From assembly GCF_900100495.1 (NCBI RefSeq), contig NZ_FNCT01000001.1, positions 558,001 to 622,000 on the forward strand: a stretch of 64,000 nucleotides of DNA. The letters are read 5' to 3'. Positions within the stretch are counted from its first letter, which is position 1; every line of letters begins with the position of its first letter. Shown piece after piece: positions 60,753 to 64,000 of this stretch. Under the pieces are notes generated by a model. It was not told the origin of the DNA, ran no database searches, and saw only the letters and a list, made by a program, of their open reading frames with translations. Source of the DNA: Pseudomonas benzenivorans. GTDB taxonomy: Bacteria > Pseudomonadota > Gammaproteobacteria > Pseudomonadales > Pseudomonadaceae. A program made the position numbers and the translations under genes.

Positions 60753-60756
60753 GTCC

Positions 60757-60798
60757 GTTGACGTTTCGCAGCAGCGCGGCTTGCTGCGAAACGTCAAC
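60757..60798. repeat. Strong hairpin after element C
   Basis: A perfect 17-base stem, GTTGACGTTTCGCAGCA and its complement, has an 8-base loop. It is the size of a terminator or a decayed short MITE, and it follows element C by four bases. Confidence 0.8.
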
Positions 60799-60841
60799 CG
60801 CACTCCCCCGGCCACCCGCAGCCAGCCCCGGCTTCGGCTAG

Positions 60842-61055
60842 CAGGTCGTTGAAAAACGTAGGCGAGGCAGCCGAGGCTAGGCAAAAACAGGCGAAACGCA
60901 GCGTAGCGGAGTAACAGCCGTAGGCTGGCCCGCAGGGCGAGCGAAGCGAGTCAAAAGTGCAGTTTACGTGTTGTAAATGAGCATTTTGACTGGGCTCGCA
61001 TACGAGCCTGTTTTTAACGACGCATCGGCAACGCAGGTAGTTTTTCAACGACCTG
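60842..61055. repeat. MITE-like element B (longer relative of copy A)
   Basis: Perfect 16-base ends CAGGTCGTTGAAAAAC and its complement flank 214 bases. The interior shares GGCGAGGCAGCCGAG, CAAAAACAGGCGA, GTAAATGAGCATT and CGGCAACGCAGGTAG with the 136-base copy at 45141-45276; about 75 extra bases lie in the middle. Confidence 0.8.
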
Positions 61056-61137
61056 TTCGATCTTCTGCCCCAGGTCATTCTGGCGGCTTGCCTGCCTCAC
61101 TAGACTGCGCCCAAAGAATCCCGACAGGAGCGTACGG

Positions 61138-62220
61138 ATGAGCGAGCAGAGCGCCACCATGATCGATGTAGCCATCATCGGTGGCGGCCAGGCGGCCCTG
61201 GCTACCGCCTATTTCCTGCGACGAACCTCGCTGTCCTTCATCATCCTCGACGCCGAAGAGGCGCCGGGTGGCGCCTGGCGCCATGCCTGGAACTCCCTGC
61301 GGCTGTTCTCGCCGGCGACCTGGAGCTCGATCCCTGGCTGGATGATGCCGGCGGATGCTGGAGGCTATCCGTCGCGCAACCAGGTGATCGACTACCTCGA
61401 CCAGTACGAGCAGCGCTACCGGTTCCCGCTGCAGCGACCTGTCCGGGTTAACGCAGTGGAGCGCACGGCGACGGGTCTGCGCCTGCTCGCCGGTGACCAG
61501 CACTGGGATGCCAGGGCCGTGGTCAGTGCCACGGGCACCTGGAGCAACCCCTACATCCCGCCTTACCCGGATGCCCAACTGTTCGCCGGTCAGCAGCTGC
61601 ACTCGGCCCACTACATCGAGCCGCAACCGTTCGCCGGCAAGAAGGTGCTGGTGGTGGGCGGCGGCAACTCCGGCGCACAGATCCTGGCCGAGGTCTCCAA
61701 GGTGGCGCATACCACCTGGGTGACGCCGGAGCCGCCACTGTTCCTGCCGGATGAGGTGGACGGCCGGGTGCTCTTCGAGCGCGCCACCGAGCGCTGGAAG
61801 GCGCAGCAAGACGGCCGGGTGATCGAGCAGCCGGTCGGCGGCCTGGGCGACGTGGTGATGGTGCCGCCGGTGGTCGAGGCGCGTGAGCGCGGCGTGCTCG
61901 AGTCGGTACGCCCCTTCCAGCGCTTTACCCGCCACGGCGTGGTCTGGGCCGATGACAGCCAGTCGGCGGTGGACGTGGTGATCTGGTGCACCGGCTTCAG
62001 ACCCGCCCTGGGCCATCTGGAGTCCCTGGGCCTGGTTACTGCCGAGGGCCGGGTCGACGTGGAAGGTACCCATGCGCTGCAAGAGCCCCGGCTCTGGCTG
62101 GTGGGCTATGGCGAATGGACAGGCGCAGCGTCCGCCACACTGATCGGCGTCAGCCGCACGACGCGCAGCACGGTAGCGGAAATTCAAGCCTTCCTGGCCG
62201 ATGAAGTCTCCGCCGACTAA
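61138..62220 (+). CDS. arsO: ArsO-family flavin monooxygenase
   Basis: 360 residues with an FAD motif [15 protein letters not shown] and the NADPH motif [15 protein letters not shown] (near residue 178). ArsO-type segments such as [21 protein letters not shown] and [13 protein letters not shown] are also present. ArsO genes accompany arsenic resistance operons; their reaction is not settled. Its position after aioBA, although separated by repeats, fits an arsenic role. No promoter is evident inside the repeat DNA upstream. A general FAD monooxygenase is the alternative. Confidence 0.85.
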   Translation: MSEQSATMIDVAIIGGGQAALATAYFLRRTSLSFIILDAEEAPGGAWRHAWNSLRLFSPATWSSIPGWMMPADAGGYPSRNQVIDYLDQYEQRYRFPLQRPVRVNAVERTATGLRLLAGDQHWDARAVVSATGTWSNPYIPPYPDAQLFAGQQLHSAHYIEPQPFAGKKVLVVGGGNSGAQILAEVSKVAHTTWVTPEPPLFLPDEVDGRVLFERATERWKAQQDGRVIEQPVGGLGDVVMVPPVVEARERGVLESVRPFQRFTRHGVVWADDSQSAVDVVIWCTGFRPALGHLESLGLVTAEGRVDVEGTHALQEPRLWLVGYGEWTGAASATLIGVSRTTRSTVAEIQAFLADEVSAD

Positions 62221-62302
62221 GGTTCCAGCCCGCCAAGCCTGGGTATCAACAACCACAAGATGGTGATTATTACCCTGCAGAACAAAGTTATTTCGACCAT
62301 TT

Positions 62303-62328
62303 ATTGATTAATATCCTTATTAATCAAT
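62303..62328. promoter_or_regulatory. Perfect 11-base palindrome before the small peptide gene
   Basis: ATTGATTAATA and TATTAATCAAT are separated by TCCT. It is AT-rich and lies 60-85 bases upstream of the 39-residue frame. It could be a regulator site; TTGAT and ATCAA halves are present but 14 bases apart, so it is not an ordinary Anr box. Confidence 0.55.
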
Positions 62329-62387
62329 GCATTATAAATGGAATGCTCCTTGCTAGATTTTGCCTAACCCAATACCTGGAGCCCCTC

Positions 62388-62507
62388 ATGAAAAAAGTCA
62401 TCCAACCCCTGGCCTGGTATCTGCTGCTGACTTCCATTCTGGCCCTGGCCAGCGGCTTCTCCCTGAGCCTCGTCACCGGTAGCGCCTTCGCCGCCGGTCT
62501 CGCTTAG
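62388..62507 (+). CDS. Small hydrophobic peptide, 39 residues
   Basis: MKKVIQPLAWYLLLTSILAL and then a second hydrophobic part ending GSAFAAGLA. It looks like either a single membrane-spanning peptide or a bare signal peptide with cleavage at AFA-A. A GGAGCCCC string precedes the ATG. It ends 70 bases before dnr and may be a leader peptide for it. It is not recognised as a known family. Confidence 0.5.
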   Translation: MKKVIQPLAWYLLLTSILALASGFSLSLVTGSAFAAGLA

Positions 62508-62577
62508 CCAGCAGTTGGGCTACCCTTGGCAGAACGTCACCGGTCAGCCCCCACCTAACGCAATCAGGATGCTTCCC

Positions 62578-63261
62578 ATGGTGCTTCATCGCGTACACCA
62601 CCAGATTCTCCGCAGCCACCACCTGTTCGAGCCGTTGAACGAGGAACAGCTGGACGAGCTGATGGCCACCAGCCAACTGCTCAACATCGACAAGGGCGAA
62701 CCGCTGTTCCGCCAGGGCGAACCGGCCCATTCGTTCTATTTCGTGATTTCCGGCGCGGTGAAGATCTACCGCCTGACACCGGACGGCCAAGAGAAGGTCT
62801 TCGAGGTCATCGGCAACCGGCAGACCTTCGCCGAGGCCATGATGCTGATGGACACCCCCAACTATGTGGCCTCGGCCGAGGCGGTCTGCCCGACCCAGGT
62901 CTACCGGCTGTCCAACAACACCTACATGCGCCTGCTGGAGAGCAACAGCCGGCTGCCCTTCGCCCTGCTCGGCAAGCTCTGCGTGCGCCTGCACCAGCGG
63001 GTCAACGAGATCGAGACGCTGTCGCTGAAGAACGCCACCCACCGAGTGGTGCGCTACCTGATCACCCAGCTCGCGCACCTGCCGGACGGTGGCACCAGCT
63101 TCGAGCTGCCGATGGCCAAGCAACTGGTCGCCGGGCACCTGTCGATCCAGCCGGAAACCTTCTCGCGGATCATCCGCCGGCTGATCGACGAAGAGATCAT
63201 CAGCCAGGACGGCCGGCAGATCGTCGTGCTCGATCGCCAGCGCCTGGAACAGTTCGAGTGA
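62578..63261 (+). CDS. dnr: Dnr nitric-oxide-responsive regulator
   Basis: 227 residues starting MVLHRVHHQILRSHHLFEPL, very close to Pseudomonas Dnr. The sensor roll (FRQGEPAHSFYFVISGAVKIYRL) lacks FNR cysteines, and the recognition helix GHLSIQPETFSRIIRRL reads TTGAT-N4-ATCAA sites. Dnr binds heme, senses nitric oxide and turns on denitrification genes, none of which lie in the window. AGGA stands eight bases before the ATG at 62578, which is preferred to the one at 62569. DnrP follows after a repeat. Confidence 0.92.
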   Translation: MVLHRVHHQILRSHHLFEPLNEEQLDELMATSQLLNIDKGEPLFRQGEPAHSFYFVISGAVKIYRLTPDGQEKVFEVIGNRQTFAEAMMLMDTPNYVASAEAVCPTQVYRLSNNTYMRLLESNSRLPFALLGKLCVRLHQRVNEIETLSLKNATHRVVRYLITQLAHLPDGGTSFELPMAKQLVAGHLSIQPETFSRIIRRLIDEEIISQDGRQIVVLDRQRLEQFE

Positions 63262-63403
63262 GAGGATGTGAAGAAATCGTCGCGAGCGAAGGCAGGTTGC
63301 GTTGCGCCGGAGCGCAGCAAGCGGAGTGTATTGAAATACATGAGCATTGCGAGCACCGCCGAAACGCGAGATGCCGAGCGCAGTAGATTTATTCACAACC
63401 TCT
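63261..63403. repeat. MITE-like element E between dnr and dnrP
   Basis: The 18-base ends AGAGGATGTGAAGAAATC and GATTTATTCACAACCTCT are complementary at 16 positions. The interior has GTGTATTGAAATACATGAGC, the same core design as elements A, B and C. The left end begins at the last base of the dnr stop codon. Confidence 0.7.
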
Positions 63404-63417
63404 GAGGCCGAGCCGCC

Positions 63418-63606
63418 ATGCCCAAGTGCCTGTATTGCCAGCAAGACAATCCCCCCCAGGAAGCGGAATGCCGCAATTGCGGCATGCCGCTGCCCGCCCT
63501 CGCCGACAGCGCGGGCGAACGCCGCCAGCGGCGCTTCCTGTGGTTCTGCATAGGTCTGACGGCGTTCTGCGCGCTGATGATCGTCTGGCTGCCGCGCAGC
63601 CTGTGA
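63418..63606 (+). CDS. dnrP: DnrP-like zinc-ribbon membrane protein
   Basis: 62 residues: two CxxC pairs (CLYC and CRNC) form a zinc ribbon at residues 4-21, and a membrane helix covers about 40-57. It matches the small protein named DnrP that commonly follows dnr in pseudomonads; its role is unknown. The start is after GAGGCCGAGCCGCC. Confidence 0.8.
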   Translation: MPKCLYCQQDNPPQEAECRNCGMPLPALADSAGERRQRRFLWFCIGLTAFCALMIVWLPRSL

Positions 63607-63681
63607 AGCCCATGACGTTGGAAAGCGGGTACCGCCGCGGGCGGCCCCTATGCTGACCAATCGCAGCGGCGCAGCCTGACA

Positions 63682-64000
63682 TCAGGGGATGGGGGACGGG
63701 TTGAGCCGCGGATGGGTTTCCTCACCAAACCAGGCGAGCAGCGCCCCGGAGGCGAACATCGCCAGCGCGACGAAGCAGAACGCGGCTTCCATCTGCCCGC
63801 TGAAGTGGGCGGCCAAGCCCAGGCCCAGAGCACCGATGGCATAGCCCAGATCGCGCCAGAAGCGGTAGATACCGATGGCCGAACCGCGCCAGGCCGGGTG
63901 GGAAATGTCGGCCACGGCGGCGGACAGATTGGGATAGAGCAGCGCCATGCCGAAGCCCGAGATGGCCGCCGACAGGCTCCACCAGGCCACGCCGTGGCCC
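63682..64000 (-). CDS. MFS transporter, C-terminal part (cut by window end)
   Basis: About 105 C-terminal residues on the minus strand, open to the last base of the window. The last helices (FGMALLYPNLSAAVADISHP, then GIYRFWRDLGYAIGALGLGL) match major-facilitator transporters. The substrate is unknown; a drug or arsenical efflux role cannot be judged from this part. The protein ends HPRLNPSPIP, 75 bases from dnrP, which converges on it. Confidence 0.8.
   Translation of the reverse strand, partial: GHGVAWWSLSAAISGFGMALLYPNLSAAVADISHPAWRGSAIGIYRFWRDLGYAIGALGLGLAAHFSGQMEAAFCFVALAMFASGALLAWFGEETHPRLNPSPIP

Overview
The window is 64 kb of high-GC DNA from a Pseudomonas-type gammaproteobacterium. 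The signs are Dnr- and Anr-type regulators with many TTGAT-N4-ATCAA boxes, a cyanide-insensitive (Cio) cytochrome bd remnant, REP-type palindromes, homospermidine synthase and arsenite oxidase. It reads as a chromosomal accessory region made of several modules.

Left part (1-8.2 kb). It holds the end of a DUF1329 gene and a PAS-containing chemoreceptor. Next come a cioA/cioB pair collapsed into one out-of-frame chimera, and a cytochrome c/iron-sulfur/molybdopterin aldehyde dehydrogenase set whose large subunit carries a one-base frameshift.

Mobile region (about 8.2-15 kb). Two divergent genes, a tyrosine recombinase and a KfrA-like coiled-coil protein, resemble the TnpS/TnpT cointegrate resolution pair of Tn4651/Tn4652. 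They sit beside an AT-rich tniA-tniB-tniQ transposition operon. This pairing is unusual, because tni transposons of the Tn5053/Tn402 type normally carry a serine resolvase. From 15.2 to 18.2 kb follow a TetR regulator with palindromic operators, a thioredoxin-reductase-like flavoprotein, a small membrane methyltransferase and an 0.85 kb stretch with an aminotransferase remnant.

Central low-oxygen/stress island (about 18-53 kb). It contains VKOR-thioredoxin, homospermidine synthase, a Mut7-C protein, cysteine synthase, an FtsH paralogue and a BCAM0308-family protein. A nine-gene leftward cluster links formate dehydrogenase and two electron-transfer subunits to an acetate-CoA ligase, a 2-oxoacid dehydrogenase (E1 alpha, E1 beta, E2) and an acyl carrier protein. 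Then come Hsp20, a copper-type ATPase with two YHS domains and a universal stress protein. A NAD/PRPP group follows (nadE, a kinase-like gene, prs, pncA, pncB), then a CapA-like protein, a GroEL paralogue, a Cfa-like methyltransferase, an Anr paralogue and two phosphoribosyltransferases. Eleven good Anr/FNR boxes lie almost entirely in gene-free gaps, many about 41 bases from a plausible transcription start. The content recalls the low-oxygen-activated (lxa) locus of Burkholderia cenocepacia.

Right part (53-64 kb). It holds an ftrABCD-type iron uptake operon with a possible Fur site, a Dnr-like regulator, arsenite oxidase aioBA, an ArsO-type flavoprotein, a second Dnr with DnrP, and the end of an MFS transporter. 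Palindromic MITE-like elements share a core design and abut the stop codons of aioA and dnr.

All calls come from reading the sequence and its translations. No database search or alignment was run.
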